Shown: piece by piece, positions 41,597 to 50,766 of the stretch
Layout: each line of letters starts with the position of its first letter
How positions within the stretch are numbered: position 1 is the first letter of the stretch
Assembly: GCF_004802635.2 (NCBI RefSeq)
Contig: NZ_CP046052.1
Span: 2,294,001-2,358,000 of the forward strand
Direction: 5' to 3'
Origin: Methylocystis heyeri
GTDB taxonomy: Bacteria > Pseudomonadota > Alphaproteobacteria > Rhizobiales > Beijerinckiaceae
DNA length: 64,000 nucleotides
Program-made: the position numbers and the translations under genes
Notes under the pieces: generated by a model
The model's input: only the letters and a program-made list of their open reading frames with translations
Told to the model about the DNA's origin: nothing
Databases searched by the model: none

Positions 41597-42616
41597 ATGG
41601 CAATCTTTCCGATTGCGTCGGCCACTTCCACGCCGCCGCTTTACCCGGCGGGTTCCGCCAACCCCGACTATCAGGCCGCAGGGTTTATCCCCGAAATCTG
41701 GTCGGGCAAGCTTATCGAGAAGTTCTACGCGGCGACCGTGCTGGCGGCTATCTCGAACACCGACTACGAAGGCGAAATCAAGTCGTTCGGCGACAAGGTG
41801 AACATACGCACGAAGCCGACCGTGCAGATTTTCGACTACGCCATCGACGGCGATTTGTCCGTTGATCGTCCGGTCGGTGGCATGACCACCCTCCAGATCG
41901 ACAAGGGCAAATACTTCCAGACCATCCTCGACGACATCATCGAGGTACAATCGGACATCAACCAACTGAATATGTGGTCGGACGACGCTGCCGAGCAGAT
42001 GAAAATCACGATTGACCGACTGGTGCTCCAGAGCATCCTCGGTCAAGCGCAGGCGGCGAACCGCGGCACGAGCGCCGGTCGCATTTCTGGCAACATCAAT
42101 CTCGGCGTCACTGGAACCCCGCTCGGCACCGTCGGTCGCAACCCCGGCGTTGGTCAGGTCGAAATTCTCGACGTGATCCTGCGTCTAGGGCAGGCGCTCG
42201 ACGAACAGAACATCCCCGAGCAGGGCCGCTGGATCATCATGCCGACGTGGGCCGCAGCGCAGATCAAGCGTTCGGAACTGCGTCAGGTCTATCTGTCCGG
42301 CGACAACGTGACCATGCTCCGCAACGGGCGACTCGGCAGCATCGACCGTTTCACGATCTATGCTTCCAATCTGCTTCCGAGCGGAACCGCGGGCTCCCAG
42401 ATTTTGGGGCAGCCGCTCGCCCTCGCTGCCGGCGAGTTCGCGATCTACGCCGGGCATTCGCACGCACTCACCTTTGCGTCGCAGTTCACGAAGGTCGAGA
42501 CGCTGCGGTCGGAGCGCACCTTCGGCACCCTCTTCCGAGGGCTACAGGTGTTCGGCTTCAATGTGCTCGACGGGATCGCGCTTGCGCAGGCCATCGTCAC
42601 GCAGGCCGGCGCCTGA
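41597..42616 (+). CDS. Major capsid protein
   Basis: A 339-aa protein of the HK97-fold coat type found in podovirus-like phages: N-terminal arm, then KSFGDKVNIRTKPTVQIFDY and VGGMTTLQIDKGKYFQTILD (E-loop region), and a P-domain with RWIIMPTWAAAQIKRSELRQ. Position between scaffold and adaptor supports it. Preceded by palindrome 41569 and AGGAG. A palindrome and a strong terminator follow the gene, suitable for ending a high-level transcript. Confidence 0.85.
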   Translation: MAIFPIASATSTPPLYPAGSANPDYQAAGFIPEIWSGKLIEKFYAATVLAAISNTDYEGEIKSFGDKVNIRTKPTVQIFDYAIDGDLSVDRPVGGMTTLQIDKGKYFQTILDDIIEVQSDINQLNMWSDDAAEQMKITIDRLVLQSILGQAQAANRGTSAGRISGNINLGVTGTPLGTVGRNPGVGQVEILDVILRLGQALDEQNIPEQGRWIIMPTWAAAQIKRSELRQVYLSGDNVTMLRNGRLGSIDRFTIYASNLLPSGTAGSQILGQPLALAAGEFAIYAGHSHALTFASQFTKVETLRSERTFGTLFRGLQVFGFNVLDGIALAQAIVTQAGA

Positions 42617-42686
42617 TTACCCTTGCGGGTAACTTGCAAGTGTAGTATAATGACCCCGCTGTGCTTCGCATGGCGGGGTTGTCTTT
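42617..42686 (+). terminator. Palindrome, TATAAT and strong terminator hairpin after the capsid gene
   Basis: Palindrome 42617-42632 starts one base after the capsid stop. TATAAT lies at 42646-42651, 17 nt from a TTGCGG (42623-42628). A stem ACCCCGC... to ...GCGGGGT (42653-42679, about 12 bp including wobble pairs, TTC loop) with TTGTCTTT follows. I read the hairpin as a rho-independent terminator; the promoter-like elements just before it are puzzling. Confidence 0.75.
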
Positions 42687-42698
42687 AGGAACAGGCCA

Positions 42699-43205
42699 AT
42701 GCAAATCTCCGCCACGCTAAACACAGTGTCCGATTGCTTGGCGACGGCGAGGACGCTCCTACAGGATTTCATCGCCCCGTATCGCTACCCGGACACGGAT
42801 GTTGTCTCGGCAATGAATTTCGCGCTCCTCGACATGAAGCGGGTTCGTCCAGATATTTTCGTGGGTATTAGATACGAGAACCGTCACGGGTTCTCCCCCG
42901 GAGGCGACACGACCGGAGGCGATCCGACGCAGACTGTCCCTAGCGGGGTAGCAACCATCCCCACCATGACCGCCCAGCAGACGAGCCGACCACGCAGACA
43001 CGGAGTATTCGTTGTGCCTTCGTTCGACACAACCACTCCCGCGAACTGGCCAACAACACTCGTGCCGGTCCCGCCAGAGTATCGCATGGCGCTGGTCTAC
43101 TACGCCGCCGGACACGTCCAACTGCGCGACGACGAAGTTACGCAGGACAGCCGCGCTGCTTCGTTCATAGGCTCCTACAAGCAAATAATGGAGGTAGGCC
43201 AGTGA
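42699..43205 (+). CDS. Head-tail adaptor (head completion) protein
   Basis: A 168-aa protein. The helical N-terminal part with LTR-like TARTLLQDFIAPYRYPDTDV and SAMNFALLDMKRVRPDIFVG is of the phage adaptor (gp6-like) type that plugs below the portal in short-tailed phages. Position after the capsid gene fits. Its end overlaps the next gene start (GTGA). Confidence 0.7.
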   Translation: MQISATLNTVSDCLATARTLLQDFIAPYRYPDTDVVSAMNFALLDMKRVRPDIFVGIRYENRHGFSPGGDTTGGDPTQTVPSGVATIPTMTAQQTSRPRRHGVFVVPSFDTTTPANWPTTLVPVPPEYRMALVYYAAGHVQLRDDEVTQDSRAASFIGSYKQIMEVGQ

Positions 43206-43870
43206 GCGACGACTATCCGACATTTGAGCGCACGCTAGACAGCGCGCGTATGCAGCTCAACGGCGCACTGGATGGCGTGCTCAAACTTGAACTGTATTGG
43301 GTGCTAAAAGAGTTCTTCGACCGCACATGGGTATGGCGCACACGGATCACGAAGCCCGTGTATCAGCAGAACTGCGGCCCTCATTACAAGCCAATTGAGC
43401 TGATACCGGACCAGTATCCGGCGCAGATCATTTCGCTCATATCCGCGCGCATCGTCGGCGCAGATAAATCGCGCCTCGTCCACATACCGGCGACGCTGGA
43501 GTTACCCGACCGGGTATATGTCCACGAGTGGGCTCCAATCGCAAGTTGGTCGCAGCCCCTCGGGTCGCCCGTGAACATAGAGTTCGAGGTCATCCTTAGC
43601 GTCACCGACCCGACCGCAGATGACGGGATTACGTATTGCCCGCATTGGGTCGAGCAACGCCACGGCGACACGATCATGCACGGACTCCTGTATCGGATGA
43701 TGGCGCAAGTCCAAAAGCCATACTCAAATTTGGCAGGCGCGCAGTTCCACGGCACTAAATTCCGTGCCGGATGCGCCTATGCCAAGAACGAAAAGCAACA
43801 CGGCAACATTCGTGGCGGGCAAGCGTGGGCGTTCCCGCAGACGTTCCGCACGCGCCGTAGGGGATTTTGA
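43202..43870 (+). CDS. Putative tail/neck protein (222 aa)
   Basis: A 222-aa protein beginning with GTG (43202), overlapping the previous gene. Beta-rich, with YWVLKEFFDRTWVWRTRITK and an RLVHIPATLELPDRVYVHEW segment, the latter encoded over a palindrome-like copy (43502). Position between adaptor and fibre-adaptor genes suggests a tail-tube or neck component. No named family recognised with confidence. Confidence 0.55.
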   Translation: MSDDYPTFERTLDSARMQLNGALDGVLKLELYWVLKEFFDRTWVWRTRITKPVYQQNCGPHYKPIELIPDQYPAQIISLISARIVGADKSRLVHIPATLELPDRVYVHEWAPIASWSQPLGSPVNIEFEVILSVTDPTADDGITYCPHWVEQRHGDTIMHGLLYRMMAQVQKPYSNLAGAQFHGTKFRAGCAYAKNEKQHGNIRGGQAWAFPQTFRTRRRGF

Positions 43871-45327
43871 GCATGACCGCTAACCCGTCCACCAGAAATT
43901 ATATGTTCGTTGACGACGCCGCGCGAGTGCTCGGGCGCTTCCGCCAATCGTTTCAGGACGCCATAGCGTTCACGCTGGACTACACGGACTGGCTCTCTAC
44001 CGGAGATACCGTATTCAGCGCGACTTATACAGTGACGCCAGCGACCACCGAGCCGCTCGGCGTGACGAGCAGTGTTCCGTCCGGCAGCACGTTGAGCTTC
44101 GTCCTGTCTGGCGGCGTGCCGGAGACGACTTACAAACTACAAGTCACAGTCACGACCTCGAACAACCAGACCAAGACGAGCACAATCGTCGTGGACATAG
44201 ACACGTTCGTAGAAGGTGCGACGGCCTCTGGCATCAACCCGACAGACTCAAGCGTGCTGGCGCAGCTTCTTGCCGCGGCTACCTCTGCAGGTAACTCAGC
44301 CACGACGGCTAAGTTGTTCGCCGACGACATCGCGCAGATACTCATAATCGTGCAGCAGGCCGAGACTGACTCCGCGCAGGCGCTCACACAAGCTGCGGCG
44401 GCAGTCCTAGTCGCCAACCAAGCGAAAACGACTGCCAACGCGACGGAGGCAAACCTAACTGCGTTCGAAGCGCAAGACGCCATCGACGATCAGAACCTCA
44501 TAACAACCATCATAAATGATTTGCAAACGCTCGTGCTGCCGGGCTCCGGGCTTATCGCTTCGGTTGACGCAACATCCAAGGCTGTGACGTTGGCGTTGGG
44601 CTTGTCGAATGGGTCGCTTTCCTCTGCGACGGCGGTTGACGCTGCAAACGACAAAATCGAGATATATTCAGCGGCAGACAACAAGATCGAGAAGACGACG
44701 CCGACGGCCCTTGTATCGTCGGTTCTTACCGCGCTGGGTATTTCTGGCGCGGTCATATACACCGCGGGAACTGGCATCGCCATTTCTTCGAGCAATGTTA
44801 TTTCGCTAGACTCGACATACGCCAACGCCAACTATGGCGACGGAAACCTTATCGTAGGAGATTCCGCTGGGGCGGCTCCGGCAGCAACCATAGGGCGGAA
44901 CGGCGACTATTTCGAGGACACTACGAACGGATACCAGTATGGACCGAAGGCATCAGGCGCGTGGCCTGCAACGCCCGTCTACAAGCCGACTGCTACAGGG
45001 TCGTTCATTCCGAAGGCGTGGGGTGTCGTCGGTAGCGATGGAACCCTTGTCGCCAGCTCAGGAGTTACGAGCGTTTCCCTCAGCGGAGACGCATACACAG
45101 TTACCCTAGCGTCTGCCATGGGATCAGCGAACTATGCAGTGCTCACTACGATCATAGAGGGCGCTTACGTGAGCAACGGGTTCATGTCGTCTGGCGGCGC
45201 TGGAGCGTATGCGTCCATAAAGGCGGGCCAGACAACAACACAATTCGTCGTCGAGACGTGGAGCTTGTCGCTAGGCAACCCTGCACAGACGAATGCAAAT
45301 TTCTCGTTCGCCGTATTCGGCAACTAA
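43867..45327 (+). CDS. Fibre-tail adaptor with C-terminal fibre region
   Basis: A 486-aa protein. Residues ~10-115 form a domain common at the N-terminus of phage fibre-tail adaptors (FRQSFQDAIAFTLDYTDWLS...VLSGGVPETTYKLQVTV). Then a coiled-coil stalk (LAQLLAAATSAGNSATTAKL; TSAGNS is encoded by palindrome 44279), and a C-terminal fibre-like beta region. Start may be TTG 43867 or ATG 43873. Probably connects receptor-binding parts to the tail. Confidence 0.68.
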   Translation: MSMTANPSTRNYMFVDDAARVLGRFRQSFQDAIAFTLDYTDWLSTGDTVFSATYTVTPATTEPLGVTSSVPSGSTLSFVLSGGVPETTYKLQVTVTTSNNQTKTSTIVVDIDTFVEGATASGINPTDSSVLAQLLAAATSAGNSATTAKLFADDIAQILIIVQQAETDSAQALTQAAAAVLVANQAKTTANATEANLTAFEAQDAIDDQNLITTIINDLQTLVLPGSGLIASVDATSKAVTLALGLSNGSLSSATAVDAANDKIEIYSAADNKIEKTTPTALVSSVLTALGISGAVIYTAGTGIAISSSNVISLDSTYANANYGDGNLIVGDSAGAAPAATIGRNGDYFEDTTNGYQYGPKASGAWPATPVYKPTATGSFIPKAWGVVGSDGTLVASSGVTSVSLSGDAYTVTLASAMGSANYAVLTTIIEGAYVSNGFMSSGGAGAYASIKAGQTTTQFVVETWSLSLGNPAQTNANFSFAVFGN

Positions 45328-45338
45328 GGAGAACTGCC

Positions 45339-45650
45339 ATGGCGGAACGAACGGAGCTTGTAGACTTCACCATGCCCGGAAATAAAGAGTCCCAACTGTT
45401 TATGCTCGTAGGCTCTCTGGTGGAGCAAGTAAAGGTCTTGCAAGAGGCCGTCAAAGAATTGACATCCGAGCAAGAAAAGTCTAATGTAAAGATGGCTCAG
45501 ATTGAAGCTATACTTAATCAGGGCCGAGGCATCTGGTGGACACTTGCGGTCCTCGGGTCGCTAAGTCTTCCGGTCATCGGCGCGGCGTCGTGGGTCTACA
45601 CGAAGGTCTACCTGCCGGTTGCGCACGCCACGAGTTACCCGGAGCGGTAA
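45339..45650 (+). CDS. Holin-like membrane protein
   Basis: A 103-aa protein: charged coiled-coil N-terminal half (LVEQVKVLQEAVKELTSEQEKSNVK) and one hydrophobic segment near residues 63-92 (GIWWTLAVLGSLSLPVIGAA). This layout and its place directly before the lysozyme gene fit a small phage holin or holin-like protein. The stop TAA (45648-45650) is part of palindrome 45635, which also contains the lysozyme SD. Confidence 0.65.
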   Translation: MAERTELVDFTMPGNKESQLFMLVGSLVEQVKVLQEAVKELTSEQEKSNVKMAQIEAILNQGRGIWWTLAVLGSLSLPVIGAASWVYTKVYLPVAHATSYPER

Positions 45651-45651
45651 A

Positions 45652-46467
45652 ATGTTGTCGATAAGCCCCAAAGGCGAAGCCTTCATCAAGTCGTTCGAGC
45701 AGTGCAGGCTGGTTGCTTACGCAGACTCCGGTGGCGTCCCCACGATCGGATGGGGACACACGGCGAAGGTGGGAGGCCCTGCGGTCAGGGTCGGACAGCG
45801 CATAACGCAGGAACAGGCTGACACGCTATTCAATCTCGACGTAGCCCGGTTCGAGCGCGACGTGAACAAGGTTGTCGCCATGGGCGTCGCCCTCGCCCAG
45901 CATCAGTTCGATGCGCTCGTGTCGTTTCACTACAACACCGGCAAGTTGCTATCCCCAAAGTGCAGCATTGTGCGTTTGCTCAAGAAGGGCAAGCATAGCA
46001 TGGTCCCGGCGGTCATGCTCCAGTATGTCAACGTGAACGGCAAGCCGCTCGTTGGATTGAAGCGCCGCAGGCTGGGGGAAGTCGGGTTGTGGAATATGCC
46101 CGACGACGGATACGACGCGCCAGAGCCGGAATACGCGGGTACTGGCGCTATCGTCGATGACGTAACCGGTAAGGGGATATTCAAATCCAAGATCGGCAAC
46201 AGCGCCATCGGCGGCGCGGTGCTCACGGGAACCGACGCTGCGAACCAGTGGATTACCGACGCGGGTAACACGCTGACGAATTTCGAGGCGACGATTTCCA
46301 GCGCCACGCTGGGGAATTCGTCACTCGGAGAAATCCTCGCCAGTGCCGGCGGTCTGGTCGCGACCACGCTGTCCGACCCGAAGGCGCTCAGTCTTACCGT
46401 AGTTGCGTTGCTCTGCATCGCCATCTGGTGGTGGCGTTATGAGCATATGGAGGAGAGTCTGATATGA
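45652..46467 (+). CDS. GH24 endolysin with C-terminal membrane anchor
   Basis: A 271-aa T4-lysozyme-type muramidase. Catalytic triad E16, D25, T31 (FEQCRLVAYADSGGVPTIGW, spacing E-8-D-5-T), then VGQRITQEQADTLFNLDVAR and the common helical lobe. Residues ~150-240 are a linker, and ~244-262 (ALSLTVVALLCIAIWWW) a C-terminal TM helix. Phage GH24 enzymes usually have an N-terminal SAR or none; a C-terminal anchor is less usual. ATG 45652 is set by GGAG in palindrome 45635. Confidence 0.9.
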   Translation: MLSISPKGEAFIKSFEQCRLVAYADSGGVPTIGWGHTAKVGGPAVRVGQRITQEQADTLFNLDVARFERDVNKVVAMGVALAQHQFDALVSFHYNTGKLLSPKCSIVRLLKKGKHSMVPAVMLQYVNVNGKPLVGLKRRRLGEVGLWNMPDDGYDAPEPEYAGTGAIVDDVTGKGIFKSKIGNSAIGGAVLTGTDAANQWITDAGNTLTNFEATISSATLGNSSLGEILASAGGLVATTLSDPKALSLTVVALLCIAIWWWRYEHMEESLI

Positions 46468-46889
46468 AGAAGGGACTGTATGTCCTCTTTGTTGCCGCCA
46501 TGGCGGCAACCATATTTGCAGTCGGATGGGTCAAGGGTCTGTCCGAGGGCATGGCTGACAGCCCCGCCAAGGTGGCTGCGAAGCTCGCGGAGGATGCTTC
46601 AAAGGAACAGGCGGCATTCGTTACCTCCGAGGTAACGAAGCTGGAGAAGTCTTTGGCGACCTGCACTGCGGAGCTGTCCGCAAAGAACGTCAACGGCCTG
46701 TTGCTTCCGCCAATGCCGCAGGAGCCGCTTGCCCCCATGAAGTTCCTCATTCCCGAGGAACGCAGCGAGTCGTCCATGCGCCCGGAACACAAGCAGAAGC
46801 TCAGGCCGGCGCATCGGGCGAAGCCCAAGCCGAAGAGGCCAGCAGCGCAACCGGCGGACTTGCCCGCCATCGAAGGAGGACTACCTTGA
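46464..46889 (+). CDS. Spanin-like (Rz-like) membrane protein
   Basis: A 141-aa protein overlapping the lysozyme stop (ATGA). One N-terminal TM segment (LYVLFVAAMAATIFAVGWVK), a helical periplasmic part (VAAKLAEDASKEQAAFVTSE) and a Pro/Lys-rich tail with several charged clusters. This agrees with an inner-membrane spanin; no separate outer-membrane lipoprotein was found nested in it. Palindrome 46621 encodes FVTSEVTKLE. Confidence 0.65.
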   Translation: MKKGLYVLFVAAMAATIFAVGWVKGLSEGMADSPAKVAAKLAEDASKEQAAFVTSEVTKLEKSLATCTAELSAKNVNGLLLPPMPQEPLAPMKFLIPEERSESSMRPEHKQKLRPAHRAKPKPKRPAAQPADLPAIEGGLP

Positions 46890-47458
46890 GCAAACGCCCC
46901 AGAGCCGCCAACATTTTCAGCCCTCGCCAGCCCGAGGCCCCGCCGGAAGATGCGAACGATGGCGTTCCGGTCGAAGAGGAGGCGACCGAGGAAACAACCG
47001 GAGAAGCGCCCACCGAGTTCGTCGGCGAAATCGAATACCTCGCCCCGGAGCGCATCGTCCACGAAGACGCCGAAGTGCTCGACTACCAGCCGAGCGCAGA
47101 AGAACTGGCGGCGATGCAGGCTGCGGAGCTGGAGAGCCTGCCGCCGGACGCATCGGACGACGAAGCGCCGGAGAGCCCCCACGAACGGACGCGACGGCTC
47201 GGCGCGGGGTATTTCGAAGACGATGGGCACGAGGAAGCCCCCGACATTCGCCCGGACGACGAACTGCCTGAAATGGCGTTCAAGGCCCCCTCGGACCTCA
47301 ACGAGCAGCGTCTCGCGGAGTTCCACGCCGGGCGAAAGGCGCGAGACTTCCACAAGACGCGTCATGAGAACGAAGTGGCCCTTGGCGGTCGCATGACGCG
47401 CCGAAACACCGACATTCGCGAGCAGTTACCCGACAAGGGTAACGACAGGCATTTCTGA
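46886..47458 (+). CDS. Acidic phage protein of unknown function (190 aa)
   Basis: A 190-aa, strongly acidic protein, with runs of E and D (VPVEEEATEETTGEAPTEFV). Probably intrinsically disordered; the C-terminal ~40 residues are basic (RKARDFHKTRHENEV). It overlaps the previous gene (TTGA). Could be an internal head protein or scaffold-like. Ends with LPDKGNDR over palindrome 47426. Confidence 0.55.
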   Translation: MSKRPRAANIFSPRQPEAPPEDANDGVPVEEEATEETTGEAPTEFVGEIEYLAPERIVHEDAEVLDYQPSAEELAAMQAAELESLPPDASDDEAPESPHERTRRLGAGYFEDDGHEEAPDIRPDDELPEMAFKAPSDLNEQRLAEFHAGRKARDFHKTRHENEVALGGRMTRRNTDIREQLPDKGNDRHF

Positions 47459-47476
47459 AATACGTGGTAGGCCGGC

Positions 47477-50008
47477 ATGACTGTAACGAACTTCGCAGCC
47501 TTCGGCGGTATGATACCGCTAGAGGATATAGCCGACCTACCGCAATCCGCTGCCGGCTTCGCCCGCAATGCGTATCTATATTCGCAAGGCATTGAGGGGT
47601 TTCGCGCCCCGACGCTCGTTCATACGCTCAAGTCAACTACCCGCAGCTTCTACCGCATACCGCCCTCTATCGTTGACGGGTCTACGCCCAGCGACGACTA
47701 CACCGGATCGGTATGGATGGAGTTCCTAAATGACGTTGTGGACGTTATCCCGTCTCCGGTCATTGAGGACAGTTATAAGCGGTATTACATCTTCACGCCC
47801 GGCAGCGCCCCGGCATATTCGACGCTCGCGGATATAGTCGCCGGAAATGCGACCCTTACGCTTGGCATTCCGCAGCCCAGCGCCGCGCCAAGCGTATCGA
47901 CGGGCGGAGTCGGGCCTTACACATTTGCGGTCACTGGCGGCTCCCTTCCGCCCGGACTGGCGCTCAACACGGCAACCGGCGTCATATCGGGAACGCCGAC
48001 TTCCGCGGGCTCTTACAGCTTCACGGTGACGGCAACGAGCGCCGACGGCTTCGTAGGCTCGCACACATATACGCCGAAGTTCATAGCGGGAGCGTCTGGC
48101 ACGCTCACAATGTCTCCGACGTATCTACCTGACGGGCAGATAGGGACGATCTACAATCAGTTCGTGAGCGTAGCGAATGGCACATCGCCATACACCTACG
48201 CAGTAACGTCCGGCGCATTACCTCCGGGGGTAACACTGGACGCCACGCTCGGCATTCTATATGGCGTCCCGACCACGGCAGGAGCCACGAGCTTCACGAT
48301 AACGGCGACCGACTCTACAGGGCTCACGGGCTCGCAGACCTACACGCCGAAGATAGTCCCCCTTATGAACGTGACGCTCACGCCAACATCTCTCCCGGAC
48401 GGAGCGCTCACCGTTGCATATTCGCAATACATCGGCGGCATTGGCGGCACGACGCCCTACACGTATGCTGTAATGTCCGGCACACTACCGGCAGGTCTCA
48501 CGCTAGATGCTTCGTCCGGCAATCTATCCGGCACGCCGACGGCGACTGGAACATTCCAGTTCACAGTAACCGCGTCGGACTCCGCGGGTCATTCCGGGTC
48601 GCAGGCTTACACAATGAATGTGGAGGCCGCCGTATCAGTCGCGCTCACGCCGTTGGCCATACCAAACGGCCAAGTTGGCGTCATCTACAGCCAAACGCTC
48701 AGCGCCACTGTCGGGACGCTGACCTATGTCCGCTCGTATCTCTACACCTATGTTTCGAAGTATGGTGAAGAGGGGCAGCCTTCGTCCCCAACGACCGTCA
48801 CGGGAACTAGCGATGGGTCGTGGACGATCACGGTGACGCCGCCGACATCGGCACAGCTCGCCGGGCGCGCGCTCCAGAACATAAACATTTATCGCACGAT
48901 CACAGCTTCGGATGGAACGTCAACCTACTATCTGGTGACGACGATCCCCTATTCGCAGACCAGCTACACGGATACAAAACTCGACACGGATATATCAGGC
49001 GGGACAATTCTCCCGTCGCTCTATTGGAGCGGACCTCCCAGCGACCTTCAAGGTGCTGTGCTGCTACCGAATGGCATCCTCGCCGGCTGGCGCAACAAAT
49101 ACGAGATTTGGTTTTCGGAAGCGTATCGACCGCATGCGTGGCCCGCAAGCTACTCGATCAACATACCGTATGAGATTGTCGGGCTCGGCGTGACCGGCAA
49201 CACGATTGTCGTCGTGACGAGAGGTTACCCGTATGCGGTAACTGGCCTTACGCCGGACACTATGACGCCCTCTATGATAACGTCGCTGGAACCGGGCGCA
49301 TCGAGACTGGCGATTGCGAGCGGCGAGAGCGCGGTGTTCTTCGCGTCCGAAACTGGCATCGTCATGGCGACCGCCGGCGGGACGCAGAACCTCACTCTCG
49401 GGTCAATGGGCGCGCATCAGTGGACGGCGCTTAACCCACCAAGCTTCATGATGGTGGGACGAAATACAGCGCTCACTGTTATGCAGCGCGACGCAGCCGC
49501 CGCCGACAACGGCATGTTCTACGAGACCAACATAGCCAATGTCGGATGGTCGAGCATTCAGACTGACGCGGCTGTTACGTTCATGCGCTCCGACGCCTAC
49601 ACGTCAGACATTCTCATGGCGTATGGCGGTGGCGTCTATGTTTGGGATGATCGCAGGCATAAAAACTACATGCCGTGGGTTTGGAGGTCGAAGGACATAC
49701 TCCTGCCGTGGGCGCAGGAATACTACGGCGGTAAGGTTTTCTTCCGGGTTCCGACGTGGCAGGCTTTGACGCTCGGAACGCGCAATACAGACCAGTCGCA
49801 GACGTTCGACCCGACCAAACAATACTTACTTCTCCGGGTATGGGGCGACGGAAAACAAATCCTTGTGCGAGAAATACAGGCGACGGGCGAGCTTATCATC
49901 TTCCCTGCCGGCTCGAAGTATGACGTTTATAGGTTCCAGCTAGAAGGGCAAGTTACCGTGTTCAATGCGCAGTTCGCTATGAGCGTCAAGGAGCTTCGGC
50001 AAGTATGA
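47477..50008 (+). CDS. Tail nozzle-like protein with inserted Ig-like domains
   Basis: An 843-aa protein. The outer parts (residues ~1-120 and ~400-843) resemble podoviral tail tubular B/nozzle proteins, e.g. WSGPPSDLQGAVLLPNGILA, FSEAYRPHAWPASYSINIPY and EIVGLGVTGNTIVVVTRGYP. Residues ~130-395 carry three tandem He_PIG Ig-like domains (motifs YTFAVTGGSLPPGLAL, YTYAVTSGALPPGVTL, YTYAVMSGTLPAGLTL) plus a fibronectin-like piece. Surface-exposed Ig domains may bind the cell surface. It overlaps the next gene by ATGA. Confidence 0.75.
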   Translation: MTVTNFAAFGGMIPLEDIADLPQSAAGFARNAYLYSQGIEGFRAPTLVHTLKSTTRSFYRIPPSIVDGSTPSDDYTGSVWMEFLNDVVDVIPSPVIEDSYKRYYIFTPGSAPAYSTLADIVAGNATLTLGIPQPSAAPSVSTGGVGPYTFAVTGGSLPPGLALNTATGVISGTPTSAGSYSFTVTATSADGFVGSHTYTPKFIAGASGTLTMSPTYLPDGQIGTIYNQFVSVANGTSPYTYAVTSGALPPGVTLDATLGILYGVPTTAGATSFTITATDSTGLTGSQTYTPKIVPLMNVTLTPTSLPDGALTVAYSQYIGGIGGTTPYTYAVMSGTLPAGLTLDASSGNLSGTPTATGTFQFTVTASDSAGHSGSQAYTMNVEAAVSVALTPLAIPNGQVGVIYSQTLSATVGTLTYVRSYLYTYVSKYGEEGQPSSPTTVTGTSDGSWTITVTPPTSAQLAGRALQNINIYRTITASDGTSTYYLVTTIPYSQTSYTDTKLDTDISGGTILPSLYWSGPPSDLQGAVLLPNGILAGWRNKYEIWFSEAYRPHAWPASYSINIPYEIVGLGVTGNTIVVVTRGYPYAVTGLTPDTMTPSMITSLEPGASRLAIASGESAVFFASETGIVMATAGGTQNLTLGSMGAHQWTALNPPSFMMVGRNTALTVMQRDAAAADNGMFYETNIANVGWSSIQTDAAVTFMRSDAYTSDILMAYGGGVYVWDDRRHKNYMPWVWRSKDILLPWAQEYYGGKVFFRVPTWQALTLGTRNTDQSQTFDPTKQYLLLRVWGDGKQILVREIQATGELIIFPAGSKYDVYRFQLEGQVTVFNAQFAMSVKELRQV

Positions 50009-50766
50009 GCGCGAGCGCATATCCGTCAATCCCGCAACCGGACGGGACGCCATCCGGCAACGCTGCGACGCTTCTCGCGATGAAGCGCGTTGTAGAGTTG
50101 CTAGTCGTCAACGCAGGAGGCAACGATACGTCGAGCGGCGCTGCGTTCGCCAATGCAGCGACGGTGGACTCTGTGTTGTCGGGCAACAAGGCGCTCAACA
50201 CGAAGCAGACAACGCTATCAGGCCAAGTATCTACGCTCACGACGCAGCAAGCCTCTACCACGACGCAGCTCAGCGCGCTCGTTGCGGCGTTGGGCGCGCT
50301 CTATGAGCTGTCGGTATCGGTGGATGGCTCCGGCAGTCACACGCTAAATGGCGTTACCACCACGGGTAACGTGGCGTCGATATTCCCGCTAATCATCAAC
50401 GCCAATGCGTCGATAAACGGTCTTTTGGTCCAAGCGAGGTCTCTATCGCAGGCGGATGCGGCCAGCGGCGTCGGACCTGTTAGCGTGTCGTTAGTGGCTC
50501 GCACCGGAGCAAAGGTTGTGATCGCAGCGGCGTATGCTGGCGGCCAGACCGTAAGCTCCGGCAACGTCGTGACACTGGACTTGATCGTTGACGGTACCAC
50601 GATCAAGCAACAGCCCGTGCCTGTTGTGTCCGGTTCGTCCCTGCCGGCCATTGCATTCGCCGTGGTTGACGGCCCGACGACGACTGGCGTTTCGGCGAAG
50701 ATAACGCAGACCGGAGCAAACGCGCTCGTCGGGTTGCAGCTTCTTGCGGTCGAGCTGGCGCGATGA
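50005..50766 (+). CDS. Virion-associated protein (253 aa), coiled coil plus beta domain
   Basis: A 253-aa protein. N-terminal ~100 residues are helical with a Q/T-rich coiled coil (TTLSGQVSTLTTQQASTTTQ), the rest a beta domain (GSHTLNGVTTTGNVASIFPL, GNV from palindrome 50354). Fibre-like. Overlaps neighbours on both sides by ATGA. Confidence 0.58.
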   Translation: MSASAYPSIPQPDGTPSGNAATLLAMKRVVELLVVNAGGNDTSSGAAFANAATVDSVLSGNKALNTKQTTLSGQVSTLTTQQASTTTQLSALVAALGALYELSVSVDGSGSHTLNGVTTTGNVASIFPLIINANASINGLLVQARSLSQADAASGVGPVSVSLVARTGAKVVIAAAYAGGQTVSSGNVVTLDLIVDGTTIKQQPVPVVSGSSLPAIAFAVVDGPTTTGVSAKITQTGANALVGLQLLAVELAR

